Positions 21,485-30,170 are shown, numbered from the stretch's first letter. The stretch: DNA of 64,000 bases from CAWHJN01 sp963829705 (GCA_963829705.1 CAWHJN010000001.1:558001-622000); one strand, 5' to 3'. Numbers and translations are program-made. Notes: a model not told the origin generated them from the sequence alone.

Positions 21485-22522
21485 TCAGGTGGTGGCGCGC
21501 ACGACGAGTTCGGTGGCCACGCGCATGGCAGAGGGCACCGGTGTGCGGGTGTGCGGGTCACGCCGTGCCGCGATGAGGCCGGAAAGGTGCAGCAGGGCGA
21601 TCTCGCCCAGGTACTCTCGGAAGACGCGGAGCGTGGTCAGCGGCGGGTGCGATTCGGCCGCACTCGGCACGTCGTCGAAGCCCGCCACCGCCAGCCGTTC
21701 GGGCACGGAGACGCCTTCCGAGCGTGCCGCTTCGAGAAGCCCGAGCGCGAGCGCATCGTTGGCGCAGAAGACCGCGTCGGGCGGTTTTTCGCTGCCGAGC
21801 ACATCGTGGCCCAGGCCCATACCTGTAGCCCGGGTGGGCGACTCCTCGCTGAGAAAAAGGTGCTCAGGCGCCATGGTCACGCCCCCCTCGGCCAGCCCCC
21901 GCCGAAATCCACCGAGGCGCGCCTGAATGCTGGGGTGGCTGGGGTCGGCGCCCACGAAGCCCGGCCGCCGGTAGCCGCGCGCAAGGAAGTGTGCCGCCAT
22001 CGCCTGCCCGGCCCCCTCGTTGTCGATCTCCACGCAGGCGAAACCCCGCGCGCGGTAGTCCACGAGGACGGCTGGAAGGCCCAGCGCGGCGAGGGCGTCG
22101 AGAAAACTGGCGTCCACCTTGCCGGCCACCAGCACCCCATCGACGTTGTGCTCGCGGAGAAAGCGCGGCTCGTCGTAGGCGGGGCGGTACGTTTCCGGGA
22201 TCGTGGTCAGCAGCACGTAGCGGTTCTGGCGCCGCGCCTCGAACTCGGTGCCCAGAAAAATGCCCGTGTAGAAGGGCTCGCTGCGTGTAAAGTGATCCTC
22301 GCGGAGGACGAACCCGACGTTGCCGGTATCCTGCTGCACGAGACGACGCGCCTGCCGGGAAGGCTGATACCCCAGCCGCTCCGCTGCTTCGACGACCCGC
22401 TCGCGTGTCTCCTCGGCGACGTTGCTCTTGCCATTCATGACGAGCGACACCGTCGAGATCGCCACGCCGGCTTCTCGGGCTACATCGCGGATGCTGACAC
22501 GCTTGGCGGGGCCGGTTTCCAA
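21485..22522 (-). CDS. LacI-family transcriptional regulator of the sugar locus
   Basis: 345 residues. The DNA-binding head is VSIRDVAREAGVAISTVSLV, with the hinge helix at QPSRQARRLVQ. The periplasmic-binding-like core has VDGVLVAGKVD, PAVLVDYRARG and DAVFCANDALALGLLEAARS. Start is TTG (22522-22520). The expected N-terminus and the palindromic operator 6 nt upstream favour it, although no clear ribosome-binding site is visible. It lies at the head of the minus-strand sugar locus and likely represses it until the sugar binds. Confidence 0.92.
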   Translation of the reverse strand: METGPAKRVSIRDVAREAGVAISTVSLVMNGKSNVAEETRERVVEAAERLGYQPSRQARRLVQQDTGNVGFVLREDHFTRSEPFYTGIFLGTEFEARRQNRYVLLTTIPETYRPAYDEPRFLREHNVDGVLVAGKVDASFLDALAALGLPAVLVDYRARGFACVEIDNEGAGQAMAAHFLARGYRRPGFVGADPSHPSIQARLGGFRRGLAEGGVTMAPEHLFLSEESPTRATGMGLGHDVLGSEKPPDAVFCANDALALGLLEAARSEGVSVPERLAVAGFDDVPSAAESHPPLTTLRVFREYLGEIALLHLSGLIAARRDPHTRTPVPSAMRVATELVVRATT

Positions 22523-22527
22523 TGGGT

Positions 22528-22543
22528 ATCGAAACGTTTCGAT
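22528..22543. promoter_or_regulatory. LacI-type operator, perfect 16-bp palindrome
   Basis: ATCGAAACGTTTCGAT, perfectly symmetric about a central CG, the classic LacI-family operator shape. It is 6 nt upstream of the lacI start, so bound repressor would block transcription initiation or elongation into lacI and everything after it. Confidence 0.8.
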
Positions 22544-22555
22544 TGAACGTTCGAT
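22542..22555. promoter_or_regulatory. Second, imperfect LacI-type half-operator pair
   Basis: ATTGAACGTTCGAT has the same CG centre and flanks with one mismatched pair, and overlaps the edge of the perfect palindrome. The two centres are 13 bp apart, just over one helical turn. A weaker similar element, TCAACGTTCG, lies at 23755-23764 before the oxidoreductase gene. Confidence 0.55.
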
Positions 22556-22615
22556 GTTACCGGAAGCGCTTCGTCATGTCAAGGCAGAATGAAGCGACAG
22601 AGTGCAACGAACTCG

Positions 22616-23732
22616 TTATCCGTCCTGCGATGCCTCCAGGGCCATGGCCAGACCCCGTCGCGCCTCGGCAAGCGTGACGCGCAGCCGGTGCGTGTCGCTC
22701 TCGGCGGCCTTCACCACGTCCATCAAAGACCGCTGTACAGCCCGCCGGTAGACGGCGTCCTTCGTGTCGGATACCGCGAAGCGCCCCGATACGAGGCGCG
22801 TTGCTTTGTAAGGGGGGCTGGCTACAGCCGTTGCAGCGAACGGTTCACTGCTCTCGATGGCGAAGCCAGGCAAGGCAGAGAGCACCTCCAGGGTCTGCTC
22901 GTCCACGAGCCCGCGTACACGGCCGGATAGCGGAATCCATCCTTCCACCTCTACCTCCAGCGCCTCGAATCCAAAGTGCCACCGGGTTCGCTCGAACGCC
23001 TTCGGGCGCGTGAAGGCGTGATACTGCGTCACCAGCAACTCGTCTCCATACTGCGCCTGCAGCGCCATCCGGTCGACGCGGCCGTCCTGGCGGCGCAGAG
23101 ACGTTCCGCTGACCGTTACGTCCGTGCGCCCCGCGCAGGCGTCGATGAGATCGATAAAGTGGACGGCGTGCTCGACGAGGATGCCTCCCGAGGTGGCCCG
23201 ATCCCAGAACCAGTGCGAGGCCGGCAGCGCCTCGTCCTGCGCCTCGTTTTCGACCGTCACGCGCCGGAGCGGCCCGAACGTCTGGTTGCGACTCCACGCA
23301 AGTAACACCTCCGCGACAGGCGTAAAGCGCATCACGAAGTTAATCCCTACTGCCCGGACCCGCCCGCTGCTGCGCGGCGAGGATGGCATCCGCTCCAGCG
23401 AGCGTCGTCGCCATCGGTTTCTCAATGAGCACGTGCTTGCCCTGCTCCAGCGCCTGGCACGCCAGCCGCGCGTGCGTGTCCGGCGGCGTGCAGATCGAGA
23501 CGAGATCGACGTCCGCATCTTCAAGGAGGTCGGTTGGATCTCGGTAGCTCCGCACCCCTTCGGGAAGGGAGGTCTGGTCGTCCGCGAGGGCGACGACCTC
23601 GACGCCCGGCATCGCGCGCCAGGCGCTGTGTAGAAACCGGCCGAAGCCCCCGTACCCGATGATGCCGACCTGTATGGCCGTCTCCCTGTTAGCGCCTGTC
23701 ACGTACGTGTGTAGAGTGGTTGAGAGATGCAA
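22616..23732 (-). pseudogene. Gfo/Idh/MocA-family NAD(P) oxidoreductase, one frameshift
   Basis: The N-terminal frame has the Rossmann motif VGIIGYGGFGRF and the family signature EKPMATTLAGADAIL. Near 23364-23374 the frame changes and continues with GRVRAVGINFVMRF, GGILVEHAVHFIDL and the C-terminal substrate domain, ending at 22616. Removing one base restores about 350 residues, a normal length. The start is uncertain: a TTG at 23732, a GTG at 23702, or an ATA placed just after a good AGGGAG Shine-Dalgarno (directly before CAG GTC GGC), which would suggest a mutated ATG. It probably oxidises a sugar or inositol derivative and precedes lacI on the same strand. Confidence 0.85.
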
Positions 23733-23754
23733 TCTACTACCGTCATCCAGGTGC

Positions 23755-23764
23755 TCAACGTTCG
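23755..23764. promoter_or_regulatory. Possible LacI operator before the oxidoreductase
   Basis: TCAACGTTCG matches the centre of the second operator near lacI (TGAACGTTCG). It sits 23 bp upstream of the TTG start. A single short match, so only a suggestion that the oxidoreductase belongs to the same regulon. Confidence 0.3.
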
Positions 23765-23897
23765 CAGTGGGCCGTATTCAAGTGTGCCCTTGATGACGTA
23801 CGCGCGCCTCGAAGCCGCCCGATGAACATGGGGCGACCCGATCCGAGAAGACGGCGGCGAGCTACCGGGGCGTGCTCTCCGCGTCCGCAGCTGTCGA

Positions 23898-24405
23898 CCG
23901 GATCAAACACCTTACGTGACAGGCGCCAGGCTTCAGCAAAGTCCGTGGCAGCTTTGAGCAGTTCGAGGGTATCGTCCGCATGAAGGCAGGCGACTTCGCG
24001 ACGCTGGAAGCCGAGGCAACGGTGCAGGCAGAATCGATCACGACGAACGAGCCCAACCGGGACAAGCACCTCCGCAGCAGTGACTTCTTCCTTGTGGAAG
24101 AGTACCCCGTCATCACCTTCGAGAGCACCGGCATCCGCGATGTCTCCGGGTACTCGTTCACGCTTTTCGGGGACTTTACCCTGCGCGGCGTCACGAAGCA
24201 GATCACGCTCAATACGGAACATCTTGGCTCCGGCAAGGACCCGTGGGGCAACGCGAAGGTTGCCTTCGAGGCCCGCACGAAGAGCAACCGGAAAGAATGC
24301 GGACTCAACTGGAACGCGGCCTTGGAAACCGGTGGCCTCCTCGTGAGCGACGAGGTAGAGATCACACTCGAGATCCAGGCCGCGCTGCAACAAGAGTCGG
24401 TCTAA
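23898..24405 (+). pseudogene. YceI-family protein, N-terminus broken
   Basis: YceI proteins are lipocalin-like barrels that bind isoprenoid quinones or similar lipids. From ATG 23980 an intact stretch of 141 residues matches the C-terminal three quarters (NRDKHLRSSDFFLVEEYPVI, FTLFGDFTLRGVTKQITL). Upstream, remnants of the missing N-terminus are readable in broken frames (RIKHLT, then SKVRGSFEQFEGIVR directly before the ATG), but the usual signal peptide and first strand (W.IDPAHS) are absent. It is therefore a truncated gene next to an intact YceI at 27614. The 147 nt between the oxidoreductase and this remnant hold nothing else clear. Confidence 0.75.
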
Positions 24406-24413
24406 CCAATAGG

Positions 24414-24451
24414 TGAGCTCTGGGGCAGCATCCAAACCGCCCCAGAGCTCA
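24414..24451 (+). terminator. Perfect 13-bp stem hairpin after the YceI remnant
   Basis: Arms 24414-24426 (TGAGCTCTGGGGC) and 24439-24451, with a 12-nt loop. It lies 8 nt after the YceI stop. No U-tract follows, as is common in this phylum. It separates the remnant from the dioxygenase gene. Confidence 0.7.
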
Positions 24452-24525
24452 GGTTCGACTCTGTAATTCCGGCGCCAGCGCGCCGTGCGAGCCACGCTGG
24501 CGCCATCATTTTGATTGAGAACACC

Positions 24526-25479
24526 ATGGATATCGCCATTACGGGCCTGCACCACGTCTCCGTCATCGCCGGAGATCCTCAGGAGAACGTCGATTTCTAC
24601 ACCGGGGTGATGGGGATGCGCCTCGTCAAAAAGAGCATCAACCAGGACGCCCCGGACACCTACCACCTCTTCTACGCCGACGCTGTGGGCACGCCTGGCA
24701 CCGACCTCACCTTCTTCCCCATCCCTGCCGCCCCACGCGCGAGGCCCGGTCCGGGCCAGATCGTCGAGGTACCTCTCGCCGTGCCCGTCGGCAGCCTCGC
24801 CTTCTGGCAGGAGCGGCTGGAGGTGCACGGCGTGACGACGCGCGCGGTCGAGACGCGGTTCGGCGAGCGGACGCTCCCGTTCAAAGACCCACACGGCCTC
24901 AGGCTGGCGCTCGTCGAGACTGACGACGCGCGCACGTTCGTGCCGTGGGAGAAGAGCCCCGTTCCTGCCGAGCACCAGGTACGCGGCCTCCACGCGGTGC
25001 AGATGTGGGTGCACAGGCTGGAACCCACCGAGACGCTGCTCACGGAGGTGATGGGACTTGAGAAGGTCGGCGAGGACGGCGGCTGGCACCGCTACGGGAC
25101 GCCAGGCCGCGGCTCGGGCACGTACGCCGACGTGAAGGCGACCCCCGCCAGCGCAGCCGGTCGGGGAGGCGTCGGGGGCGTTCACCACGCGGCGTGGCGG
25201 GTGCGCGACGGCGACGAGGAAGACGCCCTCCGTGGTCTGATCGAGCAGGTAGGCCTGAGCCCGACCCCACCCATCGACCGCTTCTGGTTCCGGTCGGTCT
25301 ACTTCCGCGAGCCGGGCGGCGTGCTCTTCGAGCTGGCGACCGACGGCCCCGGCTTCGCGCGCGATGAGGACCCCGAGCACCTCGGCGAGACACTCGTGCT
25401 GCCGCCGTGGCTGGAGAGCCGCAGGGCGCAGATCGAAGCGGGGCTTCCCACCCTGGAGACGCCCCGCGCCGGGGCCTGA
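24526..25479 (+). CDS. Ring-cleaving dioxygenase of the VOC superfamily (MhqO/PcpA-like)
   Basis: 317 residues in two VOC halves. LinE/PcpA/MhqO-type enzymes use Fe(II) to open hydroquinone rings and are induced by quinones. Expected metal ligands are visible: His in GLHHVSV near the N-terminus, His in GVHHAAWRV and Glu in GGVLFELATDGPGF. The segment VDFYTGVMGMRLVKKSINQD is characteristic of the family. ATG 24526 was chosen over an in-frame TTG five codons upstream. It heads the plus-strand electrophile-stress island, followed after 51 nt by the DUF5996 gene. Confidence 0.88.
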   Translation: MDIAITGLHHVSVIAGDPQENVDFYTGVMGMRLVKKSINQDAPDTYHLFYADAVGTPGTDLTFFPIPAAPRARPGPGQIVEVPLAVPVGSLAFWQERLEVHGVTTRAVETRFGERTLPFKDPHGLRLALVETDDARTFVPWEKSPVPAEHQVRGLHAVQMWVHRLEPTETLLTEVMGLEKVGEDGGWHRYGTPGRGSGTYADVKATPASAAGRGGVGGVHHAAWRVRDGDEEDALRGLIEQVGLSPTPPIDRFWFRSVYFREPGGVLFELATDGPGFARDEDPEHLGETLVLPPWLESRRAQIEAGLPTLETPRAGA

Positions 25480-25530
25480 GTTCCCGGACGGTGAGACCCC
25501 GCAGGCTCTAACCCGAAATCCGCCTTCACC

Positions 25531-26472
25531 ATGACGACTGACCGCACCCTCACCCCCTGGCCCGAACTGCCCCGCACGGAGGACTGGCAGGACACCTTCG
25601 ACACACTCCACCTGTGGGTTCAGATCGTCGGCAAGATCCGGCTCGCGTGCGGCCCGTGGATCAACCACTCGTGGGGAGCGGCGCTCTACGTCACCCCGCG
25701 CGGGCTGACGACCTCCCCCGTCCCCTACGGGACGCGCACGTTCGCCATCGACTTCGACTTCACGGCGCACGCACTCCTCGTGCGCACGTCCACGGGCGAG
25801 GAGCGCGCGTTCGACCTCGGTCCGATGTCCGTGGCCGCGTTCTACCGGCAGGTGATGAGCACGCTCGGAGAACTCGGCATCGACGTCGAGATTCTGGCCC
25901 GCCCCGTCGAGATCCCCGACCCGATCCGGCCGTTCCCCGAGGACACGGGACACGCGAGCTACGACGCGGACACCGTGCACCGCGTCTGGCGCGCGTTCGT
26001 GCAGGCGAACCGCGTTTTCGCGGAGTTCCGCTCGCGCTTTATCGGCAAGGCCAGCCCGGTGCACGTTTTCTGGGGGGCGTTCGACCTCGCCGCGACGCGC
26101 TTCTCGGGGCGCACCGCCCCGAAACATCCCGGGGGCGCGCCCAACTGTGCGGACTGGGTGATGGAGGAAGCCTACTCGCACGAGCTTTCGAGCGCGGGCT
26201 TCTGGCTGGGTGCCGGGTTGGGCGAAGCGGCGTTCTACTCGTACGCGTATCCGGAGCCGGACGGCTTCAGCGCCTGTTCGGTAGAGCCGGAGGCGGCCTA
26301 CTATCACAAAGATTTGCGTGAGTTCATCCTGCCCTACGACGCGGTGCGCACGGCGGAAAACCCCGACGAGACCCTGCTCCGTTTCCTGGAGAGCACCTAC
26401 ACGGCAGCGGCAGATCTCGCCGAATGGGACCGGGCGGCCTTGGAGCAGCGTCCTATCCAGCGACCCGCATAG
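25531..26472 (+). CDS. DUF5996 family protein
   Basis: 313 residues, no signal peptide or membrane segment. WPELPRTEDWQDTFDTLHLW, then QIVGKIRL and INHSWGAALYVTPRGLTTSP match the DUF5996 family, often found near stress or detoxification genes; no reaction is established. Many Trp/His residues (PVHVFWGAFDLAATRFSGR, PNCADWVMEEAYSHELSSAG) suggest a pocket for a small aromatic ligand or metal, which is inference. It follows the dioxygenase gene closely and is likely co-transcribed. Confidence 0.75.
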   Translation: MTTDRTLTPWPELPRTEDWQDTFDTLHLWVQIVGKIRLACGPWINHSWGAALYVTPRGLTTSPVPYGTRTFAIDFDFTAHALLVRTSTGEERAFDLGPMSVAAFYRQVMSTLGELGIDVEILARPVEIPDPIRPFPEDTGHASYDADTVHRVWRAFVQANRVFAEFRSRFIGKASPVHVFWGAFDLAATRFSGRTAPKHPGGAPNCADWVMEEAYSHELSSAGFWLGAGLGEAAFYSYAYPEPDGFSACSVEPEAAYYHKDLREFILPYDAVRTAENPDETLLRFLESTYTAAADLAEWDRAALEQRPIQRPA

Positions 26473-26578
26473 CAGCCACCGCCCACCGATAGCCGGCGTG
26501 AGCGCGCAAGCCTTTCTGGGTCGGCCCCGCCGGGGTTCACCGGGTCCTCACGAACCTCCGGAACATTCGAGAAGATAC

Positions 26579-26591
26579 GTGTTATAAACAC
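26579..26591. promoter_or_regulatory. MarR operator candidate 1
   Basis: GTGTT-ATA-AACAC, a perfect inverted repeat ending 5 nt before the marR start codon. The same arms and 3-nt spacing recur before doxX (27082-27094). The position indicates autorepression. Confidence 0.8.
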
Positions 26592-26596
26592 ACATC

Positions 26597-27061
26597 ATGA
26601 ACACCGACCTCCAACATGAGCTCCTCCAGACGAAGCCGTTCCCGAGCCTCGAAGCCGAGGCCGTGCTCAACATTCTCCGGACGGCAGGGCTCCTCGAAGG
26701 CCAGATCGCCGAGGCGCTGAAGCCTCACGACCTCACGCTGACGCAGTACAACGTGCTCCGCATTCTCCGCGGGGCCGGGAGCGACGGACTCTGCCGCTAC
26801 GAGGTGGCCGACCGCCTCGTCACCCCCGGCCCCGACGTGACACGACTCCTCGACCGGCTCGAACAGGCAGGTCTCGTCCACCGCGCCCGGGACCCTGAGG
26901 ACCGGCGGCAGGTGCAGGCGCAGATCACACCGCAGGGGCTCGCTCTTCTCGCTGAACTCGACGAGGTGCTGGACACCCTCCACCGCTACCAGTTCGCGCA
27001 CATGGGGGAGGAGCAGATCCAGGCCCTGAGCGGCCTTCTGGCTGCCGTACGACAGCGGTGA
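26597..27061 (+). CDS. MarR-family repressor of the quinone/electrophile island
   Basis: 154 residues with a winged helix-turn-helix: LTLTQYNVLRILRGAGSDGL, RYEVADRLVTPGPDVTRLLD, wing RARDPEDRRQVQAQIT. MarR proteins bind as dimers and are released by phenolics, quinones or thiol oxidation. No cysteine other than the one in GLCRYEV is visible, which could be a redox sensor as in one-Cys MhqR/OhrR-type proteins (inference). Flanked by two identical operators, and surrounded by a ring-cleaving dioxygenase, DoxX and quinone reductases, the arrangement of Bacillus mhqR regulons. Confidence 0.88.
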   Translation: MNTDLQHELLQTKPFPSLEAEAVLNILRTAGLLEGQIAEALKPHDLTLTQYNVLRILRGAGSDGLCRYEVADRLVTPGPDVTRLLDRLEQAGLVHRARDPEDRRQVQAQITPQGLALLAELDEVLDTLHRYQFAHMGEEQIQALSGLLAAVRQR

Positions 27062-27081
27062 CCCCCTTTTTACCCAAAAAC

Positions 27082-27094
27082 GTGTTGTTAACAC
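27082..27094. promoter_or_regulatory. MarR operator candidate 2
   Basis: GTGTT-GTT-AACAC, same arms and spacing as the site before marR. It is 24 nt upstream of the doxX ATG and suggests a second MarR-controlled promoter for doxX and the genes after it. Confidence 0.8.
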
Positions 27095-27117
27095 AATATG
27101 TTAAAACAAGCAACATC

Positions 27118-27570
27118 ATGATGACCTCCACCGCTTCCGTATCCGAGACGGCACCCTCGCGCTTCTCCGCACTCGCCGGCTCCACCTTCGCTCCCATCAC
27201 CCACGCGGTGCTCCGCATCGGCGCGGGGCTCCTGTTCATGCAGCACGGCGCGCAGAAGCTCTTTGGCTTTCTCGGCGGCATCGACGGCAACGGCGCCACG
27301 GTCCAGCTGGCGTCGCAGTACGGGCTCGCGGGCGTGCTCGAGTTCTTCGGCGGCGCGCTCGTCGTCGTCGGGCTTTTCACGCGGCCCGTCGCCGCCGCGC
27401 TCACCGCGCTGATGGTCGCCGCCTACGCTATCGCCCACGCCTCCCAAGCCGTCTTCCCCGCGCAGAACGGCGGCGAGTTGGCTCTCCTCTACGCCCTCGT
27501 CTTCGCGTTCCTCGCCGGCAGCGGCCCCGGCGCGTGGAGCCTCGACGGCCTCCGCCGCCACACGCGCTGA
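27118..27570 (+). CDS. DoxX-family membrane protein (MhqP-like)
   Basis: 150 residues with four membrane helices; the family motif LRIGAGLLFMQHGAQKLFGF starts the first, followed by VLEFFGGALVVVGLFTRPVA. DoxX/MhqP proteins are quinone- or thiol-stress membrane proteins of unclear chemistry. ATG 27118 or 27121 is preferred to an upstream GTG (27058) that would overlap marR and read through the operator. Next gene (YceI) 43 nt downstream. Confidence 0.88.
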   Translation: MMTSTASVSETAPSRFSALAGSTFAPITHAVLRIGAGLLFMQHGAQKLFGFLGGIDGNGATVQLASQYGLAGVLEFFGGALVVVGLFTRPVAAALTALMVAAYAIAHASQAVFPAQNGGELALLYALVFAFLAGSGPGAWSLDGLRRHTR

Positions 27571-27613
27571 CCACACGATTTCCCAACGCCTGATCTCAAA
27601 CACCCTTCACACC

Positions 27614-28258
27614 ATGAAAACCTCCTTACTCGCCCTCCTCGTCGGTCTGCTCTCGTTCGCGAACCCGGTACCGACCGCTCCTGTGCTCGCGACGGTTGCC
27701 GACCCGGTTTCCCATGCCGTCACGCCCCGCGAGGGGATGACGTACCGGATCGATCCGGCCCACACCACCATCGGATTCCGCATTCGTCACATGGGCATCG
27801 CCTTTGTCGAAGGTGAGTTCGACGACTTCGAGGGGACGATCACGTACGACCCCGAGAACGTCGCCGCCACACGGGCCGACGTGACGGTGCAGACGACCAG
27901 CATCGACACGGATGTCCAGCAGCGCGACGACCACCTCCGCTCGGCCGACTTCTTCGAGGTCGAGACCTACCCGACCATGACGTTCACCGCGACCGGGGTG
28001 CAGCCCACCGGGCAACACGCCTTCCGGCTCGTCGGCGACCTCACGATCAAGGAAACGACAAAAGAGGTCATCCTTGAGGTGGAGGCCGCCGGGCCCATCC
28101 CGACGGAGAATGGCCACCGCGTCGGCTTCCACGCCACCACCACGATCGACCGCCGCGACTTCGGGATCACCTGGGGCAGCGAGCTTCCGGGCGGAATTCC
28201 CGCCGTCGGCAACCAGGTCCAGCTCGTGCTCGACCTCGAAGGTGTGACGGGCAGCTGA
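27614..28258 (+). CDS. YceI-family periplasmic lipid/quinone-binding protein
   Basis: 214 residues. A signal peptide (TSLLALLVGLLSFANP...A) precedes a complete lipocalin-like domain: YRIDPAHTTIGFRIRHMGIA, GEFDDFEGTI, RDDHLRSADFFEVETYPTMT, GDLTIKETTKEV and RRDFGITWG. It binds isoprenoid-like molecules in the periplasm; here probably a quinone carrier, by context. It is the intact paralogue of the broken copy at 23.9-24.4 kb. Confidence 0.92.
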   Translation: MKTSLLALLVGLLSFANPVPTAPVLATVADPVSHAVTPREGMTYRIDPAHTTIGFRIRHMGIAFVEGEFDDFEGTITYDPENVAATRADVTVQTTSIDTDVQQRDDHLRSADFFEVETYPTMTFTATGVQPTGQHAFRLVGDLTIKETTKEVILEVEAAGPIPTENGHRVGFHATTTIDRRDFGITWGSELPGGIPAVGNQVQLVLDLEGVTGS

Positions 28259-28266
28259 CGGAGCAC

Positions 28267-28299
28267 GAGGGGCCGGCATCCGGCCCCTCTTCGCTCTTT
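28267..28299 (+). terminator. Rho-independent terminator after YceI
   Basis: GAGGGGCCGG-CAT-CCGGCCCCTC, a perfect 10-bp stem (28267-28276/28280-28289), followed by TTCGCTCTTT. It lies 8 nt after the stop. The qorB-like gene 64 nt later therefore needs its own promoter or readthrough. Confidence 0.85.
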
Positions 28300-28353
28300 C
28301 AGACCCGTATCCCCGTTACAGAACCGGATTCAAGAACCCAACCCATTAGCACC

Positions 28354-29268
28354 ATGATCGCCGTCACCGGAGCCACCGGCCACCTCGGCCGCCTCGTCAT
28401 CCGAGACCTCCTCAACCGGAACGTCGCGCCCTCCGATATCGTCGCCGTCGTGCGGAGCCCTGAGAAGGCGTCCGAGCTCGCCGCGCGGGGAGTGGAGATC
28501 CGCGAGGCCGACTACACCAACCCCGACGCGCTCGAGTCGGCCCTCGAAGGCGTGGACCGCCTGCTGCTGATCTCGTCCAGCGAAGTCGGCCAGCGCCTCG
28601 CCCACCACCGGAACGTCGTCGAGGCCGCGCAGAAGGCCGGGGTCGGCTTTATTGCCTACACCAGCATCGTCCGTGCCCACACGAACCCGATGCTGCTCGC
28701 CTCAGAGCACAGAGCAACCGAGGAGGTCATCCGCGGCTCGGGCATCCCGTACACGTTCCTGCGCAACGGGTGGTACACGGAGAACTACACGGGCCAGCTC
28801 CCCCAGATTCTCTCGCACGGGGCTCTCCTCGGCAGCGCGGGCGAGGGCCGCGTGAGCGCAGCCCCACGCACCGACTACGCCGCCGCCGCCAGCGCCGTCC
28901 TCACCGGTGAGGGCCATGAGGGCGCCGTCTACGAACTCGGCGGCGACGCAGCGTTCACGATGGACGAGCTGGCGGCGGAGGTCTCGCGCCAGAGCGGAAC
29001 CCGGGTCGCCTACCGCAACCTGCCGGTCGTGGAGTACGAGGCCGTGCTCGTCGGCGCCGGACTCCCCCAGCCCGTCGCGGCCGTCCTCGCCGACGCCGAC
29101 CGGCAGGTCGCGAACGGCCACCTCCTCGTCGAGACCGGCGACCTCCGCCGGCTCATCGGCCGCCCCACCACCCCGCTCGCCGACGCCGTCACCGACGCGC
29201 TCGATCGAGGCCCGCCAGGGCTAGTCCCGGCGGGTTTCCCCTCTCCCCACGCTCTCAAGACGCCATGA
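28354..29268 (+). CDS. NmrA/QorB-like NAD(P)H quinone oxidoreductase
   Basis: 304 residues, atypical SDR fold. NAD(P) motif AVTGATGHLGRLVIRDLL; downstream GVDRLLLISSSEVGQRLAHH, GIPYTFLRNGWYTENY. QorB reduces quinones using NADPH. The C-terminal 20 residues (after ALDRGP) are Pro-rich and beyond the usual end. Its stop overlaps the next ATG (ATGA at 29265-29268), so translation is coupled to the second VOC gene. Confidence 0.88.
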   Translation: MIAVTGATGHLGRLVIRDLLNRNVAPSDIVAVVRSPEKASELAARGVEIREADYTNPDALESALEGVDRLLLISSSEVGQRLAHHRNVVEAAQKAGVGFIAYTSIVRAHTNPMLLASEHRATEEVIRGSGIPYTFLRNGWYTENYTGQLPQILSHGALLGSAGEGRVSAAPRTDYAAAASAVLTGEGHEGAVYELGGDAAFTMDELAAEVSRQSGTRVAYRNLPVVEYEAVLVGAGLPQPVAAVLADADRQVANGHLLVETGDLRRLIGRPTTPLADAVTDALDRGPPGLVPAGFPSPHALKTP

Positions 29269-30170
29269 CCATCCCACTTCGCCCCGCCCCGCCCACGATC
29301 GGCATCGCCCCGCAGGCACACCGGCTCCCCGCTGCGACGCGGCTCGGGCCAGTGCGCCTGCGGGTGGCCGACCTCGCCCGGTCGCTCCCCTTCTACGAGG
29401 GGGTCCTCGGTTTCCGTCTGCTCGAGCGTTCCGGCGGCACCGCGACCCTCGGCACGTCGGGCAGCAGCGAACCTCTCGTCGTGCTCGAAGGGCGGCCGGG
29501 GGCGCGGCCCGTCCCCCGGCGCGGGCGCCTCGGGCTCTTCCACGTTGCCTTCCTGCTCCCGACACGGGCAGACCTCGCGCGGTTCGTGCGGCACCTCGCC
29601 GAAACCGGCGAGCGGGCCGGCATGTCGGATCACCTCGTGAGCGAAGCCGTCTACCTCTCTGACCCCGACGGGCTCGGCATCGAGGTCTACGCCGACCGAC
29701 CTCGGGAGACGTGGCGCCTTGACGGTGACCAGATCGCGATGACGACGGAGCCACTCGACGTGGCAGACCTCCTCCGGGCGGGCGGCGAAGCGCGCTGGAG
29801 CGGAGCACCGGAGGGGACCGTCGTCGGACACGTCCACCTCCACGTGGGTGATCTCGACCGGGCCGCCGACTTTTATCACGAAGCGCTCGGCCTCGACAAG
29901 GTCGTGTGGAACTACCCCGGGGCCCTCTTCCTCTCGGCCGGTGGCTACCATCACCACCTCGGCCTGAACACGTGGGCCGCGGGCGCACCGCCCGCCGGGG
30001 AGGACGACGCGCAGCTCCTGGAGTGGGCCGTCGTCGTCCCTACGGCCGATGACGTCGAGGCCGCCGCCCGCAGCCTCGAGGCCGCACGCTACGCCCCCAC
30101 GCGCGACGCAGACGCCTGCCTCGTCACCGACCCGTGGGGCACCCTGCTCCGCATCGTCCCCGCCGCCTGA
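29265..30170 (+). CDS. Glyoxalase/VOC ring-cleaving dioxygenase (CatE/MhqE-like)
   Basis: 301 residues with two VOC modules: LGPVRLRVADLARSLPFYEG and GHVHLHVGDLDRAADFYHEA. Likely metal ligands include His in GHVHLHV, His in GGYHHHLGLNTW and Glu in GIEVYAD. The CatE/MhqE group opens catechol or hydroquinone rings. Start overlaps the QorB-like gene. Second ring-cleaving enzyme of the island. Confidence 0.85.
   Translation: MTIPLRPAPPTIGIAPQAHRLPAATRLGPVRLRVADLARSLPFYEGVLGFRLLERSGGTATLGTSGSSEPLVVLEGRPGARPVPRRGRLGLFHVAFLLPTRADLARFVRHLAETGERAGMSDHLVSEAVYLSDPDGLGIEVYADRPRETWRLDGDQIAMTTEPLDVADLLRAGGEARWSGAPEGTVVGHVHLHVGDLDRAADFYHEALGLDKVVWNYPGALFLSAGGYHHHLGLNTWAAGAPPAGEDDAQLLEWAVVVPTADDVEAAARSLEAARYAPTRDADACLVTDPWGTLLRIVPAA

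Noticed and set aside
23755..26307. Open frame of 850 codons on the minus strand
   Set aside because: Antisense to YceI, the dioxygenase and DUF5996 genes; Arg/Val/Glu-rich with no domains. A by-product of high third-position GC.
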